A DNA stretch of 64,000 nucleotides from Adiantum capillus-veneris (GCA_014529385.2 CM043965.1:60464433-60528432); one strand, 5' to 3'; positions 21,402 to 33,561 are shown, counted from the stretch's first letter. A program made the numbers and translations. Notes: generated by a model not told the origin, from the sequence alone.

Positions 21402-24400
21402 TCAGCACCAACTCTTTTTCCAACAATCCTCATAGTGTTCTTGGATTGTGGGATTTCTTTTTTGATGTTTTGGTGCCCAATACGGAATCAGAACTTTCTT
21501 GTAGTTAGGAGATGATTTGTCTACATCAACGTTTGACTCTGCCACTCCTAGCCATATCGGATATTCAGGATCTGCGGGTCTCACAAGAACAAGATCCCCT
21601 TTTCTTACATCAATTTGAGGCCTAAAGGCCTCTTGTGGCCTTGCACTTTGAGGACCAACATAGTGATCATTCAATTCTTCATATCCTTGAAACTCATCTC
21701 TGTCTTCCTCTATCTCTTGCATTCGATGACTCCCCATAGTCTTTGGCCAAAATGTTGTATATTCACCAATGTGTTTATTGGTTGGTTGTTCAAGCTCATT
21801 GATTATGTTTTACCAATAAGTGATAACAGGCTCCATGTATTTTGTGGAGTCATGGTCCTTTCCCTTTAATAGAGAACATCTTTTCCAAAATTCAAGATAT
21901 GACTTAATCCCTTGAATAACAAGTGGACTATCTCTCACATAGTCTGCCATAGGTACCACATCTGGACAGCCTGTTGGTAATTTTGGTTTTCCCTAGTCAT
22001 CTTTTTTCCACAACTCAATTCCCGACTCCTTTGGAATCCAATTGGGTGATTTGGGATGAATTTTGTACTGCATTACTGGGACTTCACCTTGCATATAGAA
22101 ACGAAATTGAAGTGTCTTAGAGTGTCCGACTAGAGCATCTTGTCCGTCACACATGTACCCTTGCACAAAGGATCTAAAGTCGGGAACTTGTGTCATCAAA
22201 AATGGTGCTGGAGCTAAGCTTTCACATTTTTGAAAATGTTCCATCAAATGTGGAAAAGTGAATGTCATTAATATTCGCAATATTTCTGAGAACCTACTAA
22301 ACATTGCATCTATGTCCTCATGTGTATGACCCACCATTAAGAATCCCAAATGCACGGTTTTGAAAACTCCTTTTGCTACTAACAAGGATAAGTATGCAAA
22401 CAAATATCGATTTTTATTCTATCCTGCACAATTATCTAGCTGTAGCAAAAGATTCTTAGGCAATTTTTGAAATACAAGAGTGGATATGGTATCCACAACA
22501 CATTGAGAGGAAGTTGATTGTATGTGTACAATCTCTTCATTACATCCTTGGATGGCCAACGGTGGTGTCATTGTTGATGCATTCCTCTCACGCTCTTGCT
22601 TCATTTTGTTTTGGAGGTCTAGAGCTCTCCTTGAGTTCAATGCATTGAATAATGTTACATTGCTGCGTGGCATACTGTCATGGCATAAATCTCCTAGTCC
22701 ATGGTTTTCTGTTCTTTCCAGATTCTGTAAGCATAATGCAAGGGAACCAATTGTAGCATTGGGATCTGAAGGCCATAGACCATTAAGTGAGAAGTGACCA
22801 TACATTCCATGACCATCACCATGTGTTATCATACTTGTTAATGATACTTGCAATTGATATGCATTCACATAATCTTTTGAGTTCACACGCAACCTAGGTA
22901 TTGCTGTATTTTTTTGATCCATTTTATCATGTATAATGTATAAATACTTATCCTTTTGCAACTGGGAGAACTTACGCCAGGTGTTGTACACATTCCTACA
23001 ACTTTGTTGTTGCAACATGTGAATTTGATGTTCATCCTTCAAACGTGCAATCATCTCGTCATCCTTTGTTGACTCAAGTTCATAATTTATCCGACTACAC
23101 ACAACACATTTGGAGAACTCACTTGTTTTTGACAATGTCACATTAGCAAACTCTGTATTCCAAATCCTATTGAATGTCATGCTAGACATTGGCTTGAGAC
23201 TCATACTGTCAAGTGTTTTATTAACATCATGTAAAATGTCTACTTGCTTGTACGTGTTTGGTATTGCAAGCAAATTTTCCCTAGTACCATCTTCCATGGT
23301 TCTACTCTTATGTGGCATTCTCTCCGAGTTTTCATCAACAAAAGAGCACATCAATGCCCTTCCCATTTCTGTATGGTCTCTTCCTTTTCTCATGACACCA
23401 TCATTACCATGCACTGAGCGTCTAACCCCATTCTAAAAATGTTCACGGTAATGATAAAATGAAGTTTTTGGAATGCCATGAATTTCGTACCAAGCTCTAC
23501 TGCAAACCTCACTGCCATTGGAAGAAAACACATAGCATGTCTTTGTAGTTGTTTTGTTCTCTCGCCATGCAGTCAACATTATATCATACACATAGTTTGT
23601 TCTATTTTGCAAACTCTGTCCCCAAAATTCATTGCACATAGCCGTGACCTTATCTCGATTGGCATATTGACAACACCTTTTGGAACAACAATCTATGGTT
23701 GAAACAAGCTGGACAGATGCTAGAGATGCTTGATTGGATCTCTTAGAAGCTTTCACTGACATTTTTGGCTTCCTATTTACAAAGAAATATTTTTGCTTCT
23801 TTGAAATAGGCTCTACCAAATAAGCTGATTCAATGCATGTGTCTTGTAACGCATGCATAGCATGTAGATCCTCATAGCATAACAATTCTTTTCCATCCAT
23901 AGTTGTCACTCTCCTGATAGGCCAACAAACTAGATTAATGCTGCATACACTAGCTTCTATAGACATAGTAGCCTCATATGCATAGGATGTTTTGATACCA
24001 ATACCGATGTTATCTTCACCTAGCTCACCAAAGTTTACAGAGTCAAACGGACACACATACATGACAACCCCTTCGGCTACTACATGTGTTTTGATTTCAT
24101 CCCAAAGTTGAACCATCTTATCCTTCCAAACCTCTCTGTAGCTCATTCCATTACATTGTGCATCCAATGCTCCTTCTGCTTTGTCAGCCTCATGCATAGA
24201 AGCCCCTTTGTACTGCATCTTATTTATATGTTGCAACAACCCACTACTCCATTTCACAATACTATGAAAAGCATCTCCCAATGTCAATGCATCCATTGTT
24301 GGAAAAGGGATGAGTGCTTTCTTTTCAACACAAATCAACTGACACCGATACATTGCCTTCCCCAATAAGCATGCCAGAACAATATGCACTTGGATTTATT

Positions 24401-24483
24401 TCAAATACAGTCCCAATGGCAACCTTTTGTGTCGCTACAAACATGCACACTCTATCACCATGATTGAAATTAGCCATACCTGT
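21402..24483 (-). pseudogene. DUF7869 transposase-like protein, intronless, about 1,000 codons, broken
   Basis: Four ORF pieces read in order on the minus strand without intron signals. N-terminus (24483-24330): NHGDRVCMFVATQKVAIGTV then, after a one-base shift near 24360, VEKKALIPFP and a W motif. This resembles the DUF8039-type domain found with plant En/Spm-like elements. Middle (23433-24389, 22419-23414): Cys-rich SKRCCQYANRDKV, HDKMDQKNTAIPRL, then QLDNCAG. C-terminal part (21993-22403): MVGHTHEDIDAMFSRFSE, the DUF7869 signature. Last piece (21402-21737): GDLVLVRPADPEYPIWLG. Stops interrupt at about 23430, 22416 (inside the DNCAG-x-N motif), 21994 and 21810. The D, DN and HTHEDID motifs suggest an RNase H-fold transposase (inference). 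Confidence 0.7.
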
Positions 24484-24589
24484 AAGAAGATTTGCAAGAA
24501 TATTTGTCAAACAAACCGCTTGCAGAGTACATTGATTTACGTAGCATAAAGCATAACAAGTATGTATGTAGGTGTTTCATGAGAAGCAC

Positions 24590-26240
24590 CTTGTGGCCTG
24601 AAGGACATAGGGTTCCCTCTATGCTACTAAGAATCTCTTTGTGCTCTATGCTCTATCGTCTATGCTCTATGATCTATATTGACTTCCTATGGCCCCTAGA
24701 CCACAAGGTGCCCTCATTGTTTCCAAAAAACCCCTCATTGTTTTGCCATGGCCGCAGGGCCATAGCTCTCTATGCCGGTATAAAGCACTATTTGCTCTAT
24801 ATTAGCTCCCTAAGGCTTGAAGGCCATAGGGTTGTCCTCAAGATCACCTCACGGAGTTTCATGTCAAGTATATATACATCCTATGGCCCTAAGGCCATAG
24901 GGAGTTTCATGTCAAGTATATATACATCCTATGGCACCCCATGACCCTAGGGCTATAAGATCTCCAAATGAAACATACGGCAATGTATGGCCCTTGAGCT
25001 TATACATTGCAACCCCATGACCCTAGGGCCATAGGATCGGCATATGAAACATACGACAATGTATGGCCCTTGAGATTATACATTGCAACCCCATGACCCT
25101 AGGGCTAAAGGATTTCCAAATGGAACATAGGGCAACGTATGGCCCTTGAGTTTATACATTGCCACCCTATGGCCCTAGGGCCGGAAGACTTCAATACATA
25201 TAAAAAGACAACCTATGGCCCTAAGCCTAAGGGTGTGAGTTCAAGGGTGGCCAAGATGTCAATGCAGCCCCATGGCCCTGTGGCCATAGGATTTCCAAAT
25301 GGAACATAGGACAATGTATGTCCCTTGAGCTTATACATTGACACCCTATGGCCTTAGGGCCACAAGATCTCACAACATACAAAAAGAAAACCTATGGCCA
25401 AGATGTCAAAGGTGGCCAAGATATCAATGCAGCCCCATGGCCCTAGGGCCATAGGATCTCTATATGGAACATGTGGCACCCTATGGACCTTGAGCTTATA
25501 CATTGCCACCCCATGACCCTAGGGCCATAGGATTTCCAAATGGAACATAGGCAATGTATGGCCCTTGAGCTTATACATTGCCACCCTATGGCCCTAGGGC
25601 CACAAGATCTCACAACATACAATAAGACAACCTAAGGCCCCTAAGCTCAAGGGTGCAGGTTCAAGGGTGGCCAAGATATCAATGCAGCCCCATGGCCCTA
25701 GGGCCATAGGGCCATAGGATCTTTGTATGGGACATGTGGCACCCTATGGCCCTTGAGATTATACATTGCCACCCCATTACCCTAGGGCCATAGGATTTCC
25801 AAATGGAACATAGGCAATGTATGGCCCTTGAGCTTATACATTGCCACCCCATTATCCTAGGGCCATAGGATTTTTGAATGGAACATAGGCAATGTATGGC
25901 CATTGAGCTTATACATTTCCACCCCATGGCCCTAGGGCCGTAGGATCTCCATATGGGACATGTGGCACCCTATGGCCCTTGACCTTCCATATTGCCACCC
26001 CATGACCCTAGGGCCATAGGATCTCCAACTAGAAAGTAGGGCAACATATGGCTCTTGAGCTTAAACATTGTTGTGGACCTAGGGCCATAGGATCTCCAAT
26101 TGGAACATAGGGCTATGTATTGGAGCTTATCCATTGTCACCCCTAAACCCTAGGGCCATAGGATTTCCAAATGGAATATAGGGCAACTTATGGCTCCTGA
26201 GCTTATACATTGCCACCCTATGGCCCTAGGTCCACAAGCT
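24590..26240. repeat. Minisatellite with about 77-bp units, two inverted repeats per unit
   Basis: About 17 cores of the type CTATGGCCCTAGGGCCATAG, a perfect palindrome in its best form, recur between 24945 and 26240. Spacing is mostly 69-78 bp, with a few units of 85-102 bp. Between cores lies CAATGTAT, a 13-base loop ending AGCTT, then ATACATTG, a second hairpin. Less ordered relatives (CCCTAAGGCCATAGGG) extend left to about 24590. The array sits directly upstream of the DUF7869 pseudogene start. Confidence 0.95.
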
Positions 26241-27197
26241 TTCACATTGCCATCTAGCATTCCCAAACACTTCTCTATCTTTGATTTGTGAATCTTGAAG
26301 ATCCCTAGCTTCATCCGTAGAACCCCAATCCTCATGCAGAGAATCTACATCTGGCATTCCTTCCTCTACCATGGAATTGTGAAATCTTGCTGCATCTAGC
26401 TCTAAATAAGGCACAATTTCATGAGTCATCTGCATCACATCTGCTACCCCATATATACAAGACATACATATTACTCTGTCAATGCACTCCTCTTCTTCCA
26501 CCTCGTCTAGCTGAGGTACTTCACAATCTGCAATGCTACTAGCAGATCTATACTCACAAAGGAAGAGATTTTCAGTCACCCCCTCTAAATTAGCACTTTC
26601 ACAGCTAGGCATATCCATTTGGGTAGTACCACATGCATCAAACTAGCATAGGAAAGCATTGATAATGACATCTTCATCCTGGTATATGTCTTCAGCATAG
26701 GCATCCGGCTCTTCTAAACTTGGTAAAAGTTCCTGGATCTGCTCAAAAGTAGATTGTAGCACATCACTAATATAGCCTTCTTCCACCTGTTTTCCCTTCA
26801 CATCCTCTGTCAAAACGATAACATCCTCATCCTTGTATATACACTCATGTGCATCTTCAAACGAATCAAAAGGAGCGTCCAAATCATCTATCATAGCCAA
26901 CGAGTTTGCATCATTCTCTAAGTTGCTTTGAGCCGTTTTAGGCGCTTGGATAGCATCATGAGAGTCATTATCTTGAGATACGAAGGTTACAAGACCCAAA
27001 CGTGCATAAATAGCTTCCACTATGTCCGCTTCATCTGCATACAATAAATTTGCATCTTGCAAAAGATATGCATCTATTACTGCTTCTAAATTAGCCTGTA
27101 TAGATGTGTTGACACTTGCATGGCTTACAGGAGACACCAACTCCAGCTGGTCACATCCACTTCCACTCTGCTCCATCTCTTGGTCTTGATGTTCCAA
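26226..27197 (-). CDS. Two acidic hypothetical ORFs of an LTR element
   Basis: ORF 26643-27197 (184 residues) and ORF 26226-26618 (130 residues) are both strongly acidic. The first has repeated motifs CIYKDEDVIVL and DIYQDEDVIINAF. The second is Cys-containing with LDEVEEEECIDRVICMSC. Both follow the gag-like ORF at 27209-27475 on the same strand, so they are probably parts of the same degraded polyprotein. The end of the second overlaps the minisatellite edge. I recognise no family. Confidence is that this is once-coding sequence. Confidence 0.4.
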
Positions 27198-27208
27198 GCA
27201 TGCCTGTG

Positions 27209-27475
27209 TTATAGCTGTAGAAAACTCACCCCAGTTGCTTGCATATACACTTGCATAGTCTCGAACTTGGTGCTTGAAATCATCACACTCACAAGTTCAA
27301 CAAATGATGCAATCATCCGAGCTTCTGGAATTGCTAAGAGCCTCATCTCTGTCACATAGCACTCAAGATATCCTTCTGGATCATAGCCTTTGAATATATT
27401 AACCTCATTATATACGGATTGCCTAGCGCTTTCAATCGCTTTTTGAATCTGGTCTTCTTCTTCAACCATTTTCAT
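27209..27475 (-). pseudogene. Gag N-terminal fragment of LTR element 4
   Basis: The 88 residues contain FKGYDPEGYLECYVTEMRLL and IPEARMIASFVEL. This matches the start of retrotransposon Gag domains (F-x-G-x-D-P-x-x-W/Y-L, then the helix with P-E and M). An upstream Met at about 27528 begins ASKVEQLYAEIKELAD but is separated by a stop. A primer-site-like sequence lies about 75 bp upstream on the minus strand, which fits gag as the first gene. Only this piece of gag is visible. Confidence 0.5.
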
Positions 27476-27550
27476 ATGTCTGCAAGCTCTTTAATTTCAG
27501 CATATAGCTGCTCCACTTTGCTAGCCATCTTTACGTACTCTCACCCCGGC

Positions 27551-27576
27551 TTGTTCGCGTCGGGTTCACCAAAAAT
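27551..27576 (-). other. Primer-site-like sequence and LTR edge of element 4
   Basis: The minus strand reads ...CGACACA, then TTTT, then TGGTGAACCCGACGCGAAC. An LTR ending in CA followed by a TGG-starting segment is the normal 5' LTR/primer-site junction, and a gag fragment follows at the right distance. I cannot assign the complementary tRNA with certainty. In plus orientation the LTR would start at 27576 (TGTGTCGAG). Confidence 0.4.
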
Positions 27577-28414
27577 GTGTCGAGAAATTTGCAATATTGC
27601 CAGGAAAGCACCGGGCTTATGGCTGTGAGAGTTTGTGAAGAGAACTCCAAAAAACTATATGAAGGAGTTAAACCATAGATGCCATGAAGACTAGGGTTTG
27701 GAAAGAAGTGCAATCAAAGAAGACCCACTCTTTCTCTCTTGCACTCACACACACAAAGAAAGAACACAAAAGAGAGTGTCAAAACAACACAAAGATGAAA
27801 ACATCAAGGCTATGGCCATATCGTATCATGGGTAATATGAAAGGGTTAATAGATGAGTTAATGGCATTCAATCTTGGCTGACCAAATAGGCTACTAATTA
27901 TTCTTTAAAATTGTAGTTTTGTGCTTACCATAATATATATATTTTGTCTAGTGATTGGGATTAATTGTGTGTACAAATCCTCTTGGTTCATAGCAAGATA
28001 ACTACGCTTACATCAAAAGAAAAATTATAGTCTATGAGAGGTAGTATGATGGGATCCAGTGATATAAGTATTTCATTGTGCCTTTCTGGACCAAAGAGAA
28101 ACACTATACGTTGTTGAAAGTGTATTTTACGGCTAATCCATAAGTTCATTCTAATAGATCGTACAGAGTGAAAGCGATAGAAATTATCATCATGTGGATT
28201 ATTCATCTAGGATAACTCTAGTATGTGTAAAATGTAGATATGAGAGAAGAGAAGGGAAGAGAAGAGAAGAGAGTTTCCCTCCCAAGCCCTATTCCTGCCC
28301 ATAGGCAATAAGGATACTGCGGGGAGGGATGTACCTGTAGCAAAGAGAACCTAAACTTTGTAGAAAGGATGAATTACTAAGAGTGAGAGAGATAGGTTTG
28401 GTTAAGGAGATGAG

Positions 28415-28445
<31 letters not shown>

Positions 28446-29614
28446 AGGATTAGAGATGAAAAAGAAAACAACAAGAAATCAAGAAAACATCAATGTAGAA
28501 CACATCTTACTTGACAAACCCTTCGGCACCATTATTGATGGAGAGAGAAGAAGAGTGGATAATTCCACTTTGATTGATACACCAAGTGCAAGACCTTCTT
28601 TGATTAGAGTTGATCTTCCAAGGTTAGCTTTTTGCAAGAATGGCTAGTCTTCTTCTAGGAGAAAGTGTAGGCTTAGGCTTATGTTAATGACTAAGTACAA
28701 TTTGGCCTTACTACTCCCTCCCTCATGAATTCCTCTCATCAATGGCTTGAATGCTTGAGTTCTTTTCAAGGAAGAAGAGGTCCCCTTTTATAGGTGAAGG
28801 GAACCCCCAAGGGTTTACACAAGAAGAGAAGAGCCAGTGTGAGCAGAAACTGGAAAAGTTGGAAATGAGCTGTCCCTGCATGATATGGGCAGACTAGAGT
28901 CCAGTATTTTGATCATATCTCCTCAATCGTGGCTCCAAATAAAAAAGTCAAAATATAAGCAAAAAATTCAGCTCATTATCTACAATTTTCATTTTGAAAT
29001 CATTTTCCAATTCGGATTGGGACCTTGTGTTAAAAAATCATCAAAATAGGGTCCATTTTTGCCTGCAAAAGTCTTCCTGTGGTCCCCTTAGCTTAGACTT
29101 TCATTTGATTCCAAAGGACACCTCATGCCATATGAAAGCATGACATTGCTCCTTGACAAAGCTTTGTAATCATGCTTGAAATAATGCATTAAAATAAGTG
29201 TATCTTTGAAATCATGCCACCTAGTGTCCCACTAGGATTTGATTCCCCCCTAGTAGCTATTTAAAAAGAAATATAAGAAAAATATAAAAAATACATAGAA
29301 TATATGTATATTGGAGTTTACCCTAGATATAGGATCTAGATAGGGTGTGAGATGATAATGAGATAGTATAAATAAAGAATCAATGCTTTTTTGCCCCAAG
29401 TTAAAGAGGCGGAGCTATTGACGCTTTTCCCATAGTATTTTTTGATGGTAAAGTAAGAATAGGTTACCCCTGAGATAAATAATAGGATGAGATAGAAAGA
29501 ATATTATTATACTTAAATATGTATATGTACATTATAGGAAATATAACTATGTATCTAAAAAGTTACAAGATAAATCTTGTAGCATGTGTTCCCACTATGT
29601 ACGTGTCACAGCAC
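27577..29614. other. LTR-like and unassigned sequence without genes
   Basis: The left part should be the LTR of element 4, but no second copy or outer end was found. Positions 28235-28275 are purine-rich (GAGAA repeats) and 28417-28443 is a TA dinucleotide repeat. Around 28700-28830 a CTTTTATAGGTGAAGGG phrase resembles promoter-end LTR sequence. No ORF of interest. Confidence 0.45.
28417..28443. repeat. TA microsatellite
   Basis: A run of about 13 TA dinucleotides, uninterrupted. Confidence 0.95.
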
Positions 29615-29899
29615 GACAGCGTCAAGATAAAACTCTCACTCTCTCTCGTACACAAAGTACGCTCACTCACACAGACACAACCCTTTTTAAAAATGACAAA
29701 GGTTTTTTTCATTAAGGCCAAAAGTGGTATTTAACCATTCACTCAGTCTAAATGTCAAAAATGGGATACAGTCTGGAAGCTTTTGCAAGCCCCACTATTT
29801 ACAAAGTTGAAATGACGGCTTTTCTCAATTAAAGAATAATTACAAAAATAATATCCTGTCGAGCAATCATTATCCATTGGGTGTGTCTAGCTTCTAACA
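29615..29899 (-). repeat. Partial LTR at the left end of the element 2 complex
   Basis: From GCGTCAAGATAAAACTCTC to CTTCTAACA this matches the outer third of the LTR at 61607-62538, minus an internal gap of about 36 bp (the TACCTTACAATCTC section of the right copy) and scattered changes. The left part of the LTR cannot be aligned, so it is truncated or replaced near 29610. It is followed by a polypurine tract (minus strand), so it acts as the 3' LTR of the block to its right. Confidence 0.8.
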
Positions 29900-29912
29900 C
29901 TCCCCCCCTCCT
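29900..29912 (-). other. Polypurine tract of the left block
   Basis: The minus strand reads GGAGGGGGGGAG directly before the LTR start TGTTAGAAGC. It is preceded by GTCGGGGACGAC..GAACTA, the phrase often seen before the 3' LTR of Ty3 elements. It would prime plus-strand DNA synthesis. Confidence 0.8.
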
Positions 29913-30203
29913 AGTTCATGTCGTCCCCGACATGGCAGTAGAGCTGTTTCTTTAGTGGAGGCTTTCGCGCATCTTCAAAAGGGACTCATACCGCACATGT
30001 TGGGCTAGTAATATCGGGCCGAATATCTCTGTGTTGATGGTGAAGAAGCCGGTGTAGAAGGATTCTTCAAAGGCTTGGAGGTGATAAGAAGGCAAAAACA
30101 TTATTCTCTGATAAAGTGCATGTATCACTTCGTGAGAATGCTGAACAGACAGATCGTATGCACATCTATATGTGTCTTGGAAGAAGAAGATGTTGTTTGT
30201 TGC

Positions 30204-33200
30204 CTATCCAGGTTTAAAGGTTTCAAAAATCACCAGAAGGGTTTTACAGACTTTTCTAAGCATGATGCAAGAGAGGTGAGGCGAGCGAGTGAACAATTTA
30301 ATGGCACCCGTTAGGGTTTTCACCATGTATTGCTCACTCATTCTCTTGCCTGCCTTCAAGCCTGGTAGATTTGGGTAATTGAGCCATGTGGATTGGATTT
30401 TTGGTAGCAGCTCTTGTGCTTCCCATGTCCTCATCCTTGGTAGAGGGCAAAAAATGAGGGTGTCTCTGATTCTTTTAGGCGCCTCTACCAGATGAATTAA
30501 ATATTGCGGATATTTGGTGAGCCATGCCTTTCTCCACTTGGGTTGAGAGTCCACAATCAGCTTAACTCCTTCTGGTTTGGAGATATTTTCTTTGTATAAT
30601 GGCACTATTGGTTCCTCTTTAATCCGTTTTTTTGTTGTAGGAGCTTCATACTTTAGAAGAGGATATGGGAGAGAAGGTTGTAGCCATTCATGCAGAATGA
30701 TGTTGGCATCTATCTTCTGAATGGTCATAGTTTTAAACACTCTCTGCTCCCACTCCATTTCTTCTTTGGCCGTGTCTTTTATTGTCGCTTCTATTGCCTT
30801 CTGTAGCTTTTCTTCTTCTTCTTGTGTCAGATCTTGGGGTTCTTGTGATGGTCCCACAAGGATGTCCTCTTGCATAGTGGTGTCCACTCGATCTGACACA
30901 TTTTCTATGTCAATGCCTTTCATTGTTGCTGGACCTGTGCTCAAATGTTGCTCTTCAGTCTGTTGTTGGCCTTTCAGCTCATCTATCTGCTTCTGATATG
31001 CCTTCTTTTCCTATTCCTCTTGATCTCCCATGTTCACTAAGAGGTCGTTCAGATCTGCATTAGTTTTTTCAGCCTCCTATAGCTTTCTCTTGATGTCTTC
31101 GTTTTCTATTTTCCATCTCTTAAATTCCTCGTCCATCTTCTTTTTCACTTCTTCTAGCTCATTTTTCATGGCCTTGTTCTCTTCTTCCAGGCGGTTTTGC
31201 ATTACAAGAGATCCCTTGGCCAACATCAGTCTTTGTCTTTTCTCTAGTGTCAACTCTTTGGAGTTCCTTCATCTGTTCTTCATATAGGTCATTTTCTGAA
31301 GTAGTGTCAGTCGAGCTAGCAGCTTTGACTCTGGCCAAAGATGCCCTTAGCCTTTGGATGGTCTGATCTTTCACTTTCATCTCATCTTTTAGCTCTATCA
31401 CTTCATCCTAGCTTGCCTCATGTTCTATCTCAACCTTTTCCTTGGCATTCCTCAAGGTTTCAACCTCTTTGGACTCACCAGCAAGTTGTAGTGTCATCTC
31501 ATCTTTTAGCTCTATCACTTCATCTTGGCTTGACTCATGTTCTATCTCAACCTTTTCCTTGGCATTCCTCAAGGTTTCAACCTCTTTGGACTCACCATCA
31601 AGTTGTAGTGTCAGATTGTCCCTCTCTTTCTCTGCATCTGACAGTGACTTGTTGATTTTCTTGTATTCCTCCTCTGCTCTTTGAAGCTTGTGTTCTGCTG
31701 CCTGATTCTGTCGTTCCATCTCTTGGCATCTTTGTAATGCCGCGTCCAGATTGGCTTGTAGCTTGGTTTGTTTCTCTATGTTCTCTTGGCCCTGTTTTTG
31801 CGGTGAGTCCACTTCAGCTTTGATATGAACTTCATTTGTTTTGAGATTATCAATTTCACTCTCAGTGGCTATCAATCTTGCTCTGAGCCCGGTTAGTTTT
31901 TGCATCACCACATCCCAATCATTGGTTGGTGGTTGTAGGTCCACTGTATCTGTGACCATCTCCTTCAACTCTACTAACCAAAGGCTCTGCATATATTCCG
32001 TGGGTCTTGTGCTCGCCAACTCAAAAGCTGCAGTATCTGCCTCTTCTCGAGAGTACCCAGCAGCTAGTAGATCAAGAAATATTCTAAAGTTTCTTTCTTC
32101 TGGATCTAGCTTCTCATCTTTTGGCTCAGCTTCTGCCTTCTTCTCTTTGTTCTTCTCTTGCTTGGAATCTTTTTGTTCATTAGGTCTGTTCAGCTCCTCT
32201 TTTTGTTGGGTTTGTGGAGGACTAAGAGGAGGTGGTGATGGTGGTGGGCTGGATTCTCGGCTTGACGGTGGAGTTGGTTGCTTCTTCTTGAAATCCCGAT
32301 CTGCCTTGGTTTTTCTCTCTCTTTATTGGCCTTCCTGCTCTTCTAGCAGCTGTCGTCTCACTTCGTCCACCTCTTCTTCTGTAAAAGTGATATTTGGGAT
32401 ATTCTCTACCGTAGCATCTAAGGTATCGAAGTTTTTGATATAATCTTCGAACCGATCCCAGTGAATCCTTCGAGATGATCCAGAAATAGCTTCAAGGGAT
32501 GGTTTCCACAACTCGCTCAGATCCCCTTTTAGTGCTCTCTCGGCTCTGAAACTTTCCATCAGTCTTTCTAGCCGCGCCACTTTTTGTGACTTGGTTTCCT
32601 TGATTGGCACTTGTAGATTTTCTTTCTTTCCCTTCTTTGACTCTGGCGGCTCTTCTAGCACGGTCTCTAATCGGCACTTTAACCTTGTGGCTACCTTGGG
32701 CGCCTTAGGAGGTTCTTCATCCTTGTCTTCCTTTAGCTTTAGCCAATCATTTTGTGAGGGAGGTAGAGGCCAGCTTCCCTTGGCATGCAATGCTCCATAG
32801 GCAACTTTTGTTATCAGCTCACCAGGTACAATATAGGTGGAATTTTTGGTCCCCATCTTCACAAGATTGTGGTGGATGTAAGCGTCATAATTTATCTCTT
32901 TTGGTTTGCTCTTCTGCATTGCCCAGGTAAAAGTGGTTTCAATGGATCCAGGTGGCATCCTGTATTTCTGTGGCCACTTTATACACATGTGGAAGTATTG
33001 ATTGTATAGTTGGCTCATGATAGCCACCTTCGGGTTTGCAATATCTTCAAATGTGTAGTTACTCTTCTTTTCCGAGTAGACCTTAATGTCGTCTCTTCTC
33101 TTTGTCACACTGTCTCCTTTGTTCGAGATGTCAAGTGATGGTGCCACCACCTTCTCTGTGATGACAATCATTGTATCAGGCTTGCCTTGCAGATCGGTGA

Positions 33201-33561
33201 CTCGGGCTATGCCGTCCTCTTTGATTGTGGTGACAAATTCCCACACTCTTTTAACATCAATCCCTGTTGGCAAGGCTTCAAAGTAGTTGTGGAGATCCAG
33301 TTTCTCCAAGTAATCCCACATCTTGCTCCTGACAAATTCATTGAGCTCTCGAGGTATCATGGGTAGCTCCACTGCATTTCCCTCAGAATCTTTGAATACT
33401 CCTTGGTAGATTCTTAGATCATTGGTCTCTAACAGATCATCTTGAATCCATGTGCTTGTGGGCTTCAGGGCTCCCTCTGGGATCACAAAAGGCTCCACTT
33501 CTTCTAAGCAGTCCTTTATAGTCATCCTCTTCTTCTTTGCAGGTGATTTTGTGGCTGCCAT
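30204..33561 (-). pseudogene. About 1,100-codon coiled-coil protein of a non-autonomous partner
   Basis: ORFs 32323-33561 (412 residues), 31408-32019 and 31159-31401 share one frame, broken by stops at 32323 and about 31405. ORF 30204-30944 (246 residues) continues after a frame change. Order: a folded N-terminal region (about 1-300; NYTFEDIANPKVAIMSQL, YIVPGELITKVAYGAL) with vague likeness to the plant-transposon-protein domain beside LTR elements; a basic Lys/Glu stretch; a Pro-rich linker; a long coiled coil with a 39-residue tandem duplication; and a C-terminal region with TFKPG. There are no retropepsin, RT or integrase motifs. It starts where a gag would, just after a palindrome-bearing leader. 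Confidence 0.6.
31378..31612. repeat. 117-bp in-frame tandem duplication in the coiled coil
   Basis: The segment encoding EVETLRNAKEKVEIEHE..  and DEVIELKDEM occurs twice, 117 bp (39 codons) apart, with few differences. In the left copy a CAA codon has become TAG, giving one of the two in-frame stops. Confidence 0.85.

Noticed and set aside
24945-26240. Regularly spaced repeats taken as a CRISPR-like array
   Set aside because: Units are degenerate, the spacers are themselves repeated and the host is a plant. It is a minisatellite.
31841-32443. 200-codon plus-strand ORF, Ser-rich
   Set aside because: It is the antisense shadow of the minus-strand coiled-coil frame (Glu/Lys-rich codons read backwards give Ser/Phe/Leu).
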